A stretch of 64,000 nt of DNA from Streptomyces tendae (GTDB lineage Bacteria > Actinomycetota > Actinomycetes > Streptomycetales > Streptomycetaceae). Under the pieces are notes generated by a model, which saw nothing but the letters and a program-made list of their open reading frames with translations, was not told the DNA's origin and did not search any database. Both the position numbers and the translations under genes were made by a program. The stretch's first letter is position 1. Each line of letters begins with the position of its first letter. The DNA is taken from assembly GCF_014650435.1 (NCBI RefSeq), contig NZ_BMUY01000015.1, positions 153,765-217,764 on the forward strand, given 5' to 3'. Positions 51,191 through 59,524 of the stretch are shown here, piece after piece.

Positions 51191-51925
51191 TCAGGCGGCG
51201 GGGATCCGGCGGTGGATGTCGTCCAGCATCATCCGCACCGAGGTGCGGAAGACCTCCGCCTGATGGTCGCCGAGGAACGCGGTGTGCCCGAACACCTGCA
51301 GGACGACCAGCCCGTGCACGTGCCCCCACGCGCTGAGGAAGAGCGCGACCGCGGCGGGCGGCAGATCGCCCTGCGCGTGCAGGGGGAGCTGTGTCAGATG
51401 CTCCCGGTACGGGGGCGAGAGCGGGGGGACGTCGGCGGCGGCGAGCTGCGCCGGGGTGAAGCCGGCGAACAGCTCGCGCTGGAAGATCGCGCCCATCCGG
51501 CGGACCGCCTGCGTGGTCGGGCCCTCGGCGGGCGCCGCGTAGTACCGCAGCGGCGTCCCGTAGAGCAGCTGGAAGTGCTCCGGACGGGCGACGCCCCAGT
51601 CACGGTAGGCATCGGCCACCACGACCAGACGCGGTGTGGAGGGGGTCGCGCGCACGCCGTCGGCGGCGGCCTGCAACGCGTCGGACAGCTCGCCGTACGC
51701 CTTGGCGATGAGGGCGGTGACGAGGGCGTCGCGGTTGGGGAAGTAGTGGTAGAGCGCCTGCACGGTCATGCCGAGGCTGCGGGCGACCGCGCGCAGCGAC
51801 AGGGCGGCGGGCCCGTGTTCGCCGATGTGCTGCTCGGCGGCGTCGAGTATCTCCTGCGCCGCGGCGGCCCGGCGCCGCTCGCGGAGGGGGACGGGCGCGG
51901 TGGTGGTGGGTCGCTCTGTGGGCAT
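51191..51925 (-). CDS. TetR-family regulator with WHG-type C-terminal domain
   Basis: 244 residues. Helix-turn-helix at about 20-65 (AAQEILDAAEQHIGEHG, LRAVARSLGMTVQALYHYF). The C-terminal domain has the WHG-type hallmark WGHVHGLVVLQVFGH. ATG lies 6 nt after TAGGCT with no Shine-Dalgarno (leaderless). The palindrome TGATGG-G-CCATCA lies just upstream and is a likely autoregulatory operator. There is no divergent gene within 150 nt, so target genes other than itself are unknown. Confidence 0.9.
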   Translation of the reverse strand: MPTERPTTTAPVPLRERRRAAAAQEILDAAEQHIGEHGPAALSLRAVARSLGMTVQALYHYFPNRDALVTALIAKAYGELSDALQAAADGVRATPSTPRLVVVADAYRDWGVARPEHFQLLYGTPLRYYAAPAEGPTTQAVRRMGAIFQRELFAGFTPAQLAAADVPPLSPPYREHLTQLPLHAQGDLPPAAVALFLSAWGHVHGLVVLQVFGHTAFLGDHQAEVFRTSVRMMLDDIHRRIPAA

Positions 51926-51931
51926 GCGGCG

Positions 51932-51963
51932 AGCCTAGGGCGCTGCGGGCTGATGGGCCATCA
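51932..51963 (-). promoter_or_regulatory. Leaderless promoter and palindromic operator of the TetR gene
   Basis: Minus-strand TAGGCT at 51932-51937, 6 nt from the ATG. TGATGGGCCATCA (51951-51963) is a perfect palindrome around a central G, near the -35 region. Confidence 0.55.
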
Positions 51964-52010
51964 AGAAGCCGAACAGTGTTAGGCAGATCTCATACTGCCA
52001 AAGCGCGTCC

Positions 52011-52049
52011 CCCGTGCCGGCCTCCCCTCCCCGGGGAAGCGGGCACGGG
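52011..52049 (-). terminator. Hairpin terminator after the CBS-domain gene
   Basis: Arms CCCGTGCC (52011-52018) and GGCACGGG (52042-52049) with a partly self-complementary GC-rich loop, about 25 nt past the CBS gene stop. Confidence 0.6.
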
Positions 52050-52074
52050 CGGGCGTTTGCCGGCCGGCGGGGTG

Positions 52075-52746
52075 TCAGGAGCCGACGGCCGCGGGGTCCT
52101 CGGCGCCGGTCTCGCCGGCCGGTCGGAACTCCACCGCGACGACGCCGTCCACGCTCCGGCAGTGCTCCTCGAGGAGCGGGGCGGACACATGGTCCGGGAG
52201 CCGTCCGCTGAGCACGACATGACCGTGCGTCACATCCACCTGCACCGAGGAAGGAGCCAGACCGAGCGCCTTGACCAGGGCCTCCTCGATGATCTCGGTG
52301 CGGATGGCGCGGTCCGTGCGCAGGAAGACCCGCAGCAGGTCGCTGCGGCTGACGACCCCCGCCAGCCGCCCGTCCGCGTCCACGACCAGCAGCCGTTTGA
52401 TGCGGTGGCGCGCCATCACCCGGGCGGCGTCCACGACGCTCCAGCTCTCCCGTGCGCAGAGCGCGGGCGAGGTCATGAGCCCCGCCGCGTCCGTGGCGCC
52501 GGCCTTGGCGGCCGAGGCCCTGGACCACCGGGCGTGCTCGGGGGAACCGTCGGGTTCCCCGCCCCACATCTTCTGCAGCAGGTCGGCCTCCGACACCACC
52601 CCAACGGGGCGGTTCTCCTCGTCGACGACCGGCACGGCCGTGATGTCGTACTCCAGCAGCAGGTGGGCGATCTCCTTGAACGGTGTGCCCCGCTGCACGC
52701 GGACCACGGCGTCGCTCATCAGATCGCGCACCTTCTGGTGTTTCAT
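52075..52746 (-). CDS. CBS-domain pair plus BON-domain protein
   Basis: 223 residues. CBS1 about 6-60 (VRDLMSDAVVRVQRGTPFKE, DITAVPVVDEENRPVGVVSE), CBS2 about 90-145 (LMTSPALCARESWSV, HRIKRLLVVDADGRLAGVV), then a BON domain about 150-215 (VQVDVTHGHVVLSGRLPDHV). CBS pairs sense adenine nucleotides; BON domains bind membranes or proteins. The ATG overlaps the stop of the SpoIIE-type phosphatase by 4 nt, so the two are translated together. It may report energy state to the phosphatase pathway. Confidence 0.9.
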   Translation of the reverse strand: MKHQKVRDLMSDAVVRVQRGTPFKEIAHLLLEYDITAVPVVDEENRPVGVVSEADLLQKMWGGEPDGSPEHARWSRASAAKAGATDAAGLMTSPALCARESWSVVDAARVMARHRIKRLLVVDADGRLAGVVSRSDLLRVFLRTDRAIRTEIIEEALVKALGLAPSSVQVDVTHGHVVLSGRLPDHVSAPLLEEHCRSVDGVVAVEFRPAGETGAEDPAAVGS

Positions 52747-54905
52747 GAAGGGTCTTCTCCTCCGCTGCCGGCCCGCTCGGACCGGCGTTCGTCCTTCTTG
52801 CCCGGGAAAACGATCGAGTGGCCCCGGGAGTGCCCCGCCGCCCGCGCGGGCGGACCGACGAGGACCAGGGCGATGTCGTCGCCCGGGGTGGGCGCGTGCC
52901 GGATGAGGGTGTCCGCCATGGCGTCCAGGTCCCCGGGGTCGCCGTGCTCCAGGAGACCGGCGAGGGCCGCGATCGCGTCGTCGAGGTCGACCCCGGGCGC
53001 CTCGACGAGACCGTCGGTGTACAGGGCGAGCACACTCCCGGGCGGCAGCGGGAACTCCAGCGCGGGGTACCGGGCGTCCGGCTCGATGCCCAGCAGCAGA
53101 CCGGGCGGCACGTGCAGGGGCTCGACGTGCCCGTCCGCGTGGCGCAGCAGGGGAGGCGGGTGCCCCGCGAGCGCCACGCAGGCGCGGTGCGTGGCGAGGT
53201 CGAGGTGGACGTAGGCGCAGCTGGTGAACAGGCCGGGGTCCAGGTCGGTGAGCAGACGGTTCGTGCGGGCCAGGACGTCGTCGGGGGGAGCCCCCACGGT
53301 GGCGTTGGCGTGCACGGCGGTGCGCACCTGCCCCATGAGCGCCGCGGCGTCCACGTTGTGCCCCTGGACGTCGCCGATGGTGACACCCGCGGTGTGCTCG
53401 TCGAGGCGGATGACGTCGTAGAAGTCGCCGCCGATGCCCAGGCCCCGTGCAGCCGGGAGGTAGCGGGCGGCGACGTTCAGACCGGGCACGTCGGGGAGGG
53501 TGTGGGGCAGCAGGGCGGACTGCAGGCGGTGGGCGAGGTGGTGCTTGGCGTCGTAGAGCCGGGCGCGGTCCAGGGCCTGCCCGACCAGACCGGCCAGCGA
53601 GGTGAGGGCGGCCCGTTCGCCCGGCGGGAAGACATGGGGCCGCCGGTAGGCGAGCAGGAGCGAGCCGATGGGGCGGCCGGAGGCGATCAGCGGCAGCAGG
53701 GCCCATGCGGCCATCCCGTCCTCGTGGTTCATGGCGGGATAGGCCGCGTGGAGTTCCTCGAAGGTCGTCCAGAATCCGGGTACCCCGGTGGCCATGACGT
53801 CGACGCCGGGAATGGCCGAGGTCAGCGGCGTCCCGTCGAAGCGCCTCATCAGCTCCGGGTGGTAGCCGCGCTGGCCGACGATCTTCAGCCGGCCGTCCGC
53901 CGGGGCCATCACCACCATGCCCTGCGCCCCGAGCGCGGGCATCAGTTGGTCGGCGGTCTGCTCGACCACGTCCTGCACGCTGACGGCCTCGGTCAGGGTG
54001 GAGGCCAGGTGCATCAGGTGGTAGAGCACGGTGGCACGGCTGGGACCCGAGGTCTGTACCGGCCCGGACGGGGACGTGTCGGTGTCCGGGCCGCCGCGGG
54101 TGATGCGCACGCTCAGCCCGCTGGCGTCCGGGTACAGCTCGAAGGACAGCCACGTCTTCGGCGGGCGCAGCACGGTGAACGCCTGCGGCCTGCGGCTGAC
54201 CAGCGCGGCCCGGTAGCGGTCCTCGACGTGCGGCACGTCCATCCAGGGCAGCGCCTCCCACGGCAGGGCGCCCAACAGCAGGGCCCGGTCGACGCCGAGC
54301 AGGTCGGCCGCCCCCGGGGTGACGAAGGTGAGGTGTCCCTCCAGGTCCAGCGCGCACGAGCCGCCGGGCAGTCGGTCCACGAAGGCGGACAGCGCGGTCG
54401 CCTCGGCGGGGGAGGGGGTGCGCGGGGCCGGCGGCGGCAGGGTGCGGGGCCGGTCCGGGGGCAGCAGCGGTTCGTCGCGGTCCAGTGCCCGCTGCAGGCT
54501 GTCACCCAGGCGGCGGCAGCCCGCCCTGATGACGTCCTGTTCGCCGGCGCTCAGCCGGGACGGGTGGTTCCCGGGCCACAGCAGCACCAGCCCGCCTCGG
54601 ACGGCGGTGCCCGAGACGAGCGGTGCGGCCGCCAGTCCGAATTCGTACGGCATGACGAGCGCCAGCCGCGGATACTCGCGTGCCATCTCCTCCCGGCCGC
54701 CCGCCCAGACCAGACGGTGCTCGCGGACGGCGTCGGCCACGGGCATCGGATCCTTCAGCCCGACCCGCCGCCACGGGGCGGCCATCTCCTGCGGGACCCC
54801 GGTGACCAGCACCTGCCACACGGCGTTCTCGCCCGGTGGCAGTACGTAGAGGATCCCTCCGAACGCACCGCTGGCCCGCACCACGGCCGCCATCGTGGAG
54901 TCCAT
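52743..54905 (-). CDS. Multi-sensor SpoIIE-type PP2C phosphatase (GAF-PAS-GAF-PP2C)
   Basis: 720 residues: a GAF-like N-terminal domain (about 1-140), a PAS domain (about 165-270, CALDLEGHLTFVTPGAADLL), a second GAF domain (about 295-450, LMHLASTLTEAVSVQDVVEQ) and a SpoIIE PP2C domain (about 455-690; GIGGDFYDVIRLDE, IGDVQGHNVDAAA, LALYTDGLVEAPG, PGDDIALVLV). All metal-binding aspartates are present. Such enzymes dephosphorylate anti-anti-sigma factors in Streptomyces. No anti-sigma kinase domain is fused. Overlaps the downstream CBS gene by 4 nt. No ribosome site is obvious at ATG 54905. Confidence 0.9.
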   Translation of the reverse strand: MDSTMAAVVRASGAFGGILYVLPPGENAVWQVLVTGVPQEMAAPWRRVGLKDPMPVADAVREHRLVWAGGREEMAREYPRLALVMPYEFGLAAAPLVSGTAVRGGLVLLWPGNHPSRLSAGEQDVIRAGCRRLGDSLQRALDRDEPLLPPDRPRTLPPPAPRTPSPAEATALSAFVDRLPGGSCALDLEGHLTFVTPGAADLLGVDRALLLGALPWEALPWMDVPHVEDRYRAALVSRRPQAFTVLRPPKTWLSFELYPDASGLSVRITRGGPDTDTSPSGPVQTSGPSRATVLYHLMHLASTLTEAVSVQDVVEQTADQLMPALGAQGMVVMAPADGRLKIVGQRGYHPELMRRFDGTPLTSAIPGVDVMATGVPGFWTTFEELHAAYPAMNHEDGMAAWALLPLIASGRPIGSLLLAYRRPHVFPPGERAALTSLAGLVGQALDRARLYDAKHHLAHRLQSALLPHTLPDVPGLNVAARYLPAARGLGIGGDFYDVIRLDEHTAGVTIGDVQGHNVDAAALMGQVRTAVHANATVGAPPDDVLARTNRLLTDLDPGLFTSCAYVHLDLATHRACVALAGHPPPLLRHADGHVEPLHVPPGLLLGIEPDARYPALEFPLPPGSVLALYTDGLVEAPGVDLDDAIAALAGLLEHGDPGDLDAMADTLIRHAPTPGDDIALVLVGPPARAAGHSRGHSIVFPGKKDERRSERAGSGGEDPS

Positions 54906-54984
54906 CAGCGGTCCGCCCGCGTCCGTGCCGACAGGGCCGCCCGACGGCGGTCACCCTGAACACCACCCATATCTGGACACTACG

Positions 54985-55026
54985 CCCGTACCGCCGCGAC
55001 GGCATGCGAGGCGGCGGCGGTACGGG
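54985..55026 (-). terminator. Hairpin terminator after the GH43-like gene
   Basis: Perfect 13-bp stem (54985-54997 with 55014-55026), 16-nt loop, 12 nt past the gene's stop. Confidence 0.8.
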
Positions 55027-55037
55027 GCCGCCGCAGC

Positions 55038-56396
55038 TCAGGGGCGGTTGCCGGACCCCTCGGACCCGCGCCGCACGTACAGCCGGCCGTCCGCCGGGCC
55101 GGTCCACTCCAGCCGTACGACACCGGGAACCGCGGCCTCGTCGACGCGCGAGGCGGCGGACCAGTAGCCGGCGGCCGGGTTCAGGAAGTACGTCGCCCAC
55201 AGGCCGCCCCGGTGATCGACGAAGAAGTTGTTGTGACCGGCGCCGACCCCCGCGGTGTACCGCTTCGAGTACGGGCCCTCGAACCGGTCGGCCACGGCGA
55301 CGATCGCGTCGTACTGGTACTGCACCCGCCCGGTGGCGGGCACGTCGTAGGCGTGGCGGACGGTGCCGTCGGCGTTGACCGACGTCCGGTCCCAGGCGGC
55401 GTGGACGAGGTGGTACTTGCCCCGGTACTTGAACACGTAGGCGCCCTCCAGGTATGGCTCGGGGGAGTAGGGCGTCTGCTGGAACCGGGGCAGGTCCGTC
55501 GTCGTGACGATGTCCTCCATGTCGTCCCGGAACTTCGCGTACAGGTCGTTGTGCAGCACGAGCCACGCGTCGTCACCCTCGGAGTAGAGGCCGCCGTCGA
55601 TGTGGTGGTACGCGCCGGGCTCAATGAACTTCGGCCCTCCGATGAACGAGTCGCCGAAGGGCTTCTCCAGGTTGCCCTCGATCAGCCGGTACGGCCCTTC
55701 GACGCCGCCCTCGCTCACCAGCATGAACGAGCCGACCTTGCGCGAGTGGTCGCCCATGCACGCCACGAGGTACCAGGTGCCGCGGAAGTAGTGCAGCTCG
55801 GGCGCCCAGGCCTGGCCCCGCTTGCCGAACTGCTCGTCGTGCCAGTACTCCTGCCAGGGCGCGACGACCGTGCGGCCGGGCCGGTTCTCCCCGGCGAACT
55901 CGGGCGACCACACCTTGCCGCGCTCGGCCCCCGGCCGGATGCCGGTCGTGTCGGCCAGCCGCCACGGACCCTTCAGGGAGGGGGCCAGCCACACGAAGAT
56001 GCCGTCGTTCCAGGGACCGGCGACGTCCAGTCCGGGCACCCGGGTGGTGCCCGTGGCGACGTAGAGGGGGCGGCCGTCCACGACGAAGCAGTTGACGTAG
56101 GTGTCGCGCATCCAGACCGTGCCGCGCTCCTCGTCACGGGGGCGCAGCTCCAGCGGGAGCACGAACGAGTTGTCCTCGCGCGGCCACAGGTCGGCCCGGG
56201 TGTCCGCGGTGCCGTAGGGCTCGGGGTCGGGCCAGTTCCCCGGGTGACGCCGCGACGCACCGCCCGCCCCAGGAGCGGCGGGAGCCGAGGCGGGAGCCGC
56301 CTGCGCGGAGCTCGTGGGCAGGGTGAACGCCGCCCCCACACCGGCGGCGCCGGCCAGCAGGGAACGTCGGTGGAGTCCGTACTCGGCATCGGTCAT
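55038..56396 (-). CDS. Secreted GH43-like (five-bladed propeller) glycoside hydrolase
   Basis: 452 residues. A twin-arginine signal (HRRSLLAGAAGVGA, about 13-26) followed by an Ala/Pro linker. The mature part has propeller features: WMRDTYVNCFVVDGRPLYVA, WSPEFAGE, WAPELHYFRGTWYLVACM, GGPKFIEPGAYHHIDGG and PYLEGAYVFKYRGKYHLVHA; the acidic residues in these motifs are candidate catalytic groups. It should act outside the cell on a polysaccharide. ATG 56396 lies 7 nt after a CATGCT box with TTGACG upstream (leaderless); ATG 56408 is less likely. It diverges from the ROK/sulfatase operon and may be co-regulated. Confidence 0.82.
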   Translation of the reverse strand: MTDAEYGLHRRSLLAGAAGVGAAFTLPTSSAQAAPASAPAAPGAGGASRRHPGNWPDPEPYGTADTRADLWPREDNSFVLPLELRPRDEERGTVWMRDTYVNCFVVDGRPLYVATGTTRVPGLDVAGPWNDGIFVWLAPSLKGPWRLADTTGIRPGAERGKVWSPEFAGENRPGRTVVAPWQEYWHDEQFGKRGQAWAPELHYFRGTWYLVACMGDHSRKVGSFMLVSEGGVEGPYRLIEGNLEKPFGDSFIGGPKFIEPGAYHHIDGGLYSEGDDAWLVLHNDLYAKFRDDMEDIVTTTDLPRFQQTPYSPEPYLEGAYVFKYRGKYHLVHAAWDRTSVNADGTVRHAYDVPATGRVQYQYDAIVAVADRFEGPYSKRYTAGVGAGHNNFFVDHRGGLWATYFLNPAAGYWSAASRVDEAAVPGVVRLEWTGPADGRLYVRRGSEGSGNRP

Positions 56397-56403
56397 GGCG
56401 CAC

Positions 56404-56433
56404 AGCATGCGAACGCCCGCACATTTACGTCAA
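56404..56433 (-). promoter_or_regulatory. Leaderless promoter of the GH43-like gene
   Basis: Minus strand: TTGACG (56428-56433), 18 nt, CATGCT (56404-56409), 7 nt, ATG 56396. Confidence 0.65.
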
Positions 56434-56493
56434 CAGGGCGGACGAATAATCCACTTCGAGCAGCCCGCCCATGGCCCGGCCGACCAGGCATTG

Positions 56494-56504
56494 TGAACGC
56501 TTCA
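56494..56504. promoter_or_regulatory. Candidate ROK operator TGAACGCTTCA
   Basis: Palindrome TGAA-CGC-TTCA in an AT-richer patch (TTGTGAACGCTTCATTG), centred on CG as in NagC/Mlc sites, between the divergent GH43-like and ROK genes. A separate pair of similar words, GACGAATAATCC (about 56441) and GACGGAATAATCGG (56528), also deserves attention. Confidence 0.35.
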
Positions 56505-56525
56505 TTGCATCTTTCTGTCGGAGTG

Positions 56526-56554
56526 TTGACGGAATAATCGGGCCTCCCTACCTT
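56526..56554 (+). promoter_or_regulatory. Leaderless promoter of the ROK/sulfatase operon
   Basis: TTGACG (56526-56531), 17 nt, TACCTT (56549-56554), 7 nt, ATG 56562. A strong match in both boxes and spacing. Confidence 0.75.
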
Positions 56555-56561
56555 GACCGGC

Positions 56562-57827
56562 ATGCAGATGCCCAGCGGAGTGCACGCACTGGTCAGGCGG
56601 ACCCACGAAGAGCGCGTCATGCGTGCGCTGCAGGAGAACGGCGCCATGAGCCGCGGCGAGATCGCCCGGGTCGTGGGCCTGTCCCGCACGACCCTCTCCG
56701 AGATCACCGGCCACCTCCTGCAACGGGGCGCCATCGTCGTCGTGGACACCGACGCCTCCCGCCGCGAGGGCAGCGGGCGACCGGCCGAACGGCTGGCACT
56801 CGACCCGGCGTCGGCGCAGTTCATGGGCGTCGACTTCGGGCACCGGCGCGTGCACGTCGTCGTCGCCGACGCCGCGCACGAGATCATGGTCTCCGGCTCG
56901 GTCCGGTACGAGGACACCGCGACCTGGGGGACCCGCACCGCGCTGGCCCTGGAACTGGTCGACCGGCTGAGCGGCGAGGCCGGGGTCCACTACGGGGCCC
57001 TGCAGGGCATCGGCATCGGTGTACCCGGACCCTACCCCGCCCCACAGGGGGCGGCCTGGCCCCGCGCCACGGCGGGGACCACCGTGCTCCGCCCGGCACC
57101 CGAGGGCGTCGACGTGGCCTTCGCCGAACGCTTCGACGCCCCGGTGATCGTCGACAACAACACCCGCCTGGCCGCCCTCGCCGAGGCGATCAGCGGCGCC
57201 GACAGCGTCGCCGACCTGGTCTACGTGCGGTTGTCGGACGGCGTGGGCGGCGGTCTGGTCGTCGGCGGCCAACTGGTGACGGGCTCCTCCGGACTGGCCG
57301 GGGAACTGGGGCACGTGACCGTCGAACCGGCGGGCCGCCCCTGCCGGTGCGGCAAGCGGGGCTGTCTGGAGACCGTCGCCTCGGTGCCCGGAATCCTCGC
57401 CGCCTGCTGGGAGTTCGGCCTGCGCCTGGAGAACCTGGACGACCTCGCGGCCGCCGTGCGCCGCGCCCATCCCGTCGTGGACCGGGTACTGCGGGAGGCC
57501 GCGGGCGCCCTGGGACGGGTGGTCGGCGCCGCGACCATGATGCTGAACCCGGCGAAGGTGGTCATCGGCGGCGAGATCACCCGGCTGGCGCCCGTCCTCG
57601 TGGAACAGGTCGCCGCCACCCTGGCCGCCGAGATCTTCCCGACCGCGTCGGCGGGCCCCGCCGTGGCCGCCGCCCGGCTCTCCGACGACGACGGCGCCAT
57701 CGGCGCGCTCGCCGCGGTCTTCCACAGCTCACCCCTCCTGGCGAGGTATCCCGAAACCGCCGACGTGAAGGGCCGTTCCGATGCACCCGACTCCGCCACC
57801 GAAGGAGCCGCCCATGTCCGTCCTTGA
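56562..57827 (+). CDS. ROK-family transcriptional regulator
   Basis: 421 residues. Winged helix at about 15-70 (RVMRALQENGAMSRGEIARV, LSRTTLSEITGHLL), then a ROK (sugar-kinase-like) domain with FMGVDFGHRRVHVVVADA, VDNNTRLAALAEA and the zinc motif CRCGKRGCLE (Cys261, Cys263, Cys268). The ATG at 56562 lies 7 nt after a TACCTT -10 box; the upstream TTG at 56553 is within the promoter. It heads the ABC / sulfatase / FGE operon and overlaps the permease gene by 14 nt. Many ROK regulators sense sugars, hinting at a sulfated sugar as inducer. Confidence 0.91.
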   Translation: MQMPSGVHALVRRTHEERVMRALQENGAMSRGEIARVVGLSRTTLSEITGHLLQRGAIVVVDTDASRREGSGRPAERLALDPASAQFMGVDFGHRRVHVVVADAAHEIMVSGSVRYEDTATWGTRTALALELVDRLSGEAGVHYGALQGIGIGVPGPYPAPQGAAWPRATAGTTVLRPAPEGVDVAFAERFDAPVIVDNNTRLAALAEAISGADSVADLVYVRLSDGVGGGLVVGGQLVTGSSGLAGELGHVTVEPAGRPCRCGKRGCLETVASVPGILAACWEFGLRLENLDDLAAAVRRAHPVVDRVLREAAGALGRVVGAATMMLNPAKVVIGGEITRLAPVLVEQVAATLAAEIFPTASAGPAVAAARLSDDDGAIGALAAVFHSSPLLARYPETADVKGRSDAPDSATEGAAHVRP

Positions 57828-58695
57828 CAAGCGGAGCGCCGACCACCGGCACCCGCGGCCCGAGCAGGGGCCAGGGGCCCCGCCCGAGGCCGAAGCGGCC
57901 GACAGCACGGCGGGCGCCGCCAAGTCCGCGTCGGAAAGCTCCCGTTCGCGCCGTCGCGGGCTTCCCCTCGCCCTGAACGCCGTGTCCGTCGCGCTCGGCA
58001 TCGCGATCTGGTGGGCCCTCGCGTCCGCCGGTTTCAAGCTGCCGACACCGCCGGAGGTCGTCGACCGCGCCTCCACCCTGATCAGCGACGGGACGCTCGC
58101 CGACGACGCCCTGGCCAGCCTGACCCGGGTCCTCATCGGCTTCGCCCTGGGCACGGCTGTCGCCGTCCCGGTGGGCTTCCTGATGGGCTGGTACGGCATC
58201 CTGCGCGGACTGATCGAGCCCTGGATCCAGTTCTTCCGCACCATCCCACCGCTGGCGATCATCCCGCTGGCGGTGGTCGCCATGGGCATCGACGAGACCC
58301 CGAAGATCTTCGTCATCTTCCTCGCCGCGTTCCTGGCCTGCGTGATCTCCACTTTCCAGGGCGTGGTGAACGTCGACCGCACCCTGATCAACGCCGCCCG
58401 GGTGCTGGGCGCGGGCGACGCCACGATCTTCGCCCGCGTGGTGGTGCCGGCGTCCACCCCCTTCATCCTCGTCGGCATGCGGGTCGGCCTCGGCTCGGCC
58501 TGGGCCACCCTGGTCGCCGCCGAGCTGATCGCCGCCCAGGAGGGCCTCGGCTACCGCATGCAGAACGCCCAGCTCTACTACGACCTCCCGACCATCTTCG
58601 TCGGGCTCATCTCGATCGGAATCCTCGGTCTCCTCATGGACCGCGTCCTCCTCCTCGCCGAACGCCGGCTCACCCGATGGCAGGAACGCCGATGA
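57814..58695 (+). CDS. ABC permease of the sulfonate/nitrate/taurine type (SsuC/TauC-like)
   Basis: 293 residues with a charged 55-residue N-terminal tail and six membrane helices. The ATPase-docking loop is about residues 187-206 (DRTLINAARVLGAGDATIF). ATG 57814 has GAAGGAG 6 nt upstream and lies inside the end of the ROK gene. It belongs to the family that imports sulfonates, taurine, sulfate esters, nitrate or thiamine precursors. The sulfatase in the operon favours a sulfate ester. Confidence 0.91.
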   Translation: MSVLDKRSADHRHPRPEQGPGAPPEAEAADSTAGAAKSASESSRSRRRGLPLALNAVSVALGIAIWWALASAGFKLPTPPEVVDRASTLISDGTLADDALASLTRVLIGFALGTAVAVPVGFLMGWYGILRGLIEPWIQFFRTIPPLAIIPLAVVAMGIDETPKIFVIFLAAFLACVISTFQGVVNVDRTLINAARVLGAGDATIFARVVVPASTPFILVGMRVGLGSAWATLVAAELIAAQEGLGYRMQNAQLYYDLPTIFVGLISIGILGLLMDRVLLLAERRLTRWQERR

Positions 58696-59504
58696 CCAGC
58701 ACACCCGCCAAGATCTCCGTTCAGAACGTCACCAAGACCTTCTCGCTGGGCCGGGAGACCTTCACCGCCCTCGACGACGTGTCCCTCGACATCGCGAACC
58801 ACGAGTTCGTCACCGTCGTCGGCCCCTCCGGGTGCGGCAAGAGCACCCTGATGAACATCCTCGCCGGGCTCGAGACACCCACCGCGGGCCGTGCCCTGGT
58901 GGACGGCGCCCCCGTCTCCGGCCCAGGACCCGAGCGCGGCGTCATCTTCCAGCAGTACGCCCTCTTCCCCTGGCTGACCGTGCGTCAGAACGTCGAGTTC
59001 GGCCTGCGCACCACCGGCGTGCCCAAGGCGGAACGCCGGGCCAGGGCCGAGCACTTCATCGAACTGGTCGGCCTGGAACGCTTCGCCGACGCCCTCCCCA
59101 AGACCCTCTCCGGAGGCATGCGCCAGCGCTGCGCCATCGCCCGTGCCTACGCCGTCGACCCCTCCATCCTCCTGATGGACGAGCCCTTCGGCGCCCTCGA
59201 CGCGCTCACCCGGGTCAAGCTCCAGGAGCAACTCCTGAAGACCTGGAGCCAGGACAAGCGCACGGTCCTGTTCATCACCCACGACGTCGACGAGGCCGTG
59301 TTCCTGGCCAACCGGGTCGTCGTGATGGCCGCCCGCCCCGGACGCGTCTACGACGTCGTCGACGTCGACCCCGCCATCGAGCGCGACGAGGCCTTCCGGC
59401 TCAGCCCCGAGTTCGCCGCGCTGCGCAACCGCGTGTGGCACTCCGTCTACCACCAGGAAGGCCGCACCGCCGCCCTTTCCGGTTCCCACTCCCCGACGTC
59501 ATGA
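58692..59504 (+). CDS. ABC ATPase of the sulfonate/nitrate type (SsuB/TauB-like)
   Basis: 270 residues: Walker A GPSGCGKST, Q-loop VIFQQYALFPWLT, signature LSGGMRQRCAIARA, Walker B ILLMDEPFGALDA and switch His in ITHDVDEAV. It powers the importer. Its ATG overlaps the permease stop by 4 nt, and its stop overlaps a potential ATG of the binding protein. Confidence 0.94.
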   Translation: MTSTPAKISVQNVTKTFSLGRETFTALDDVSLDIANHEFVTVVGPSGCGKSTLMNILAGLETPTAGRALVDGAPVSGPGPERGVIFQQYALFPWLTVRQNVEFGLRTTGVPKAERRARAEHFIELVGLERFADALPKTLSGGMRQRCAIARAYAVDPSILLMDEPFGALDALTRVKLQEQLLKTWSQDKRTVLFITHDVDEAVFLANRVVVMAARPGRVYDVVDVDPAIERDEAFRLSPEFAALRNRVWHSVYHQEGRTAALSGSHSPTS

Positions 59505-59524
59505 CCCGGAAGGTGCTCCCCGCC

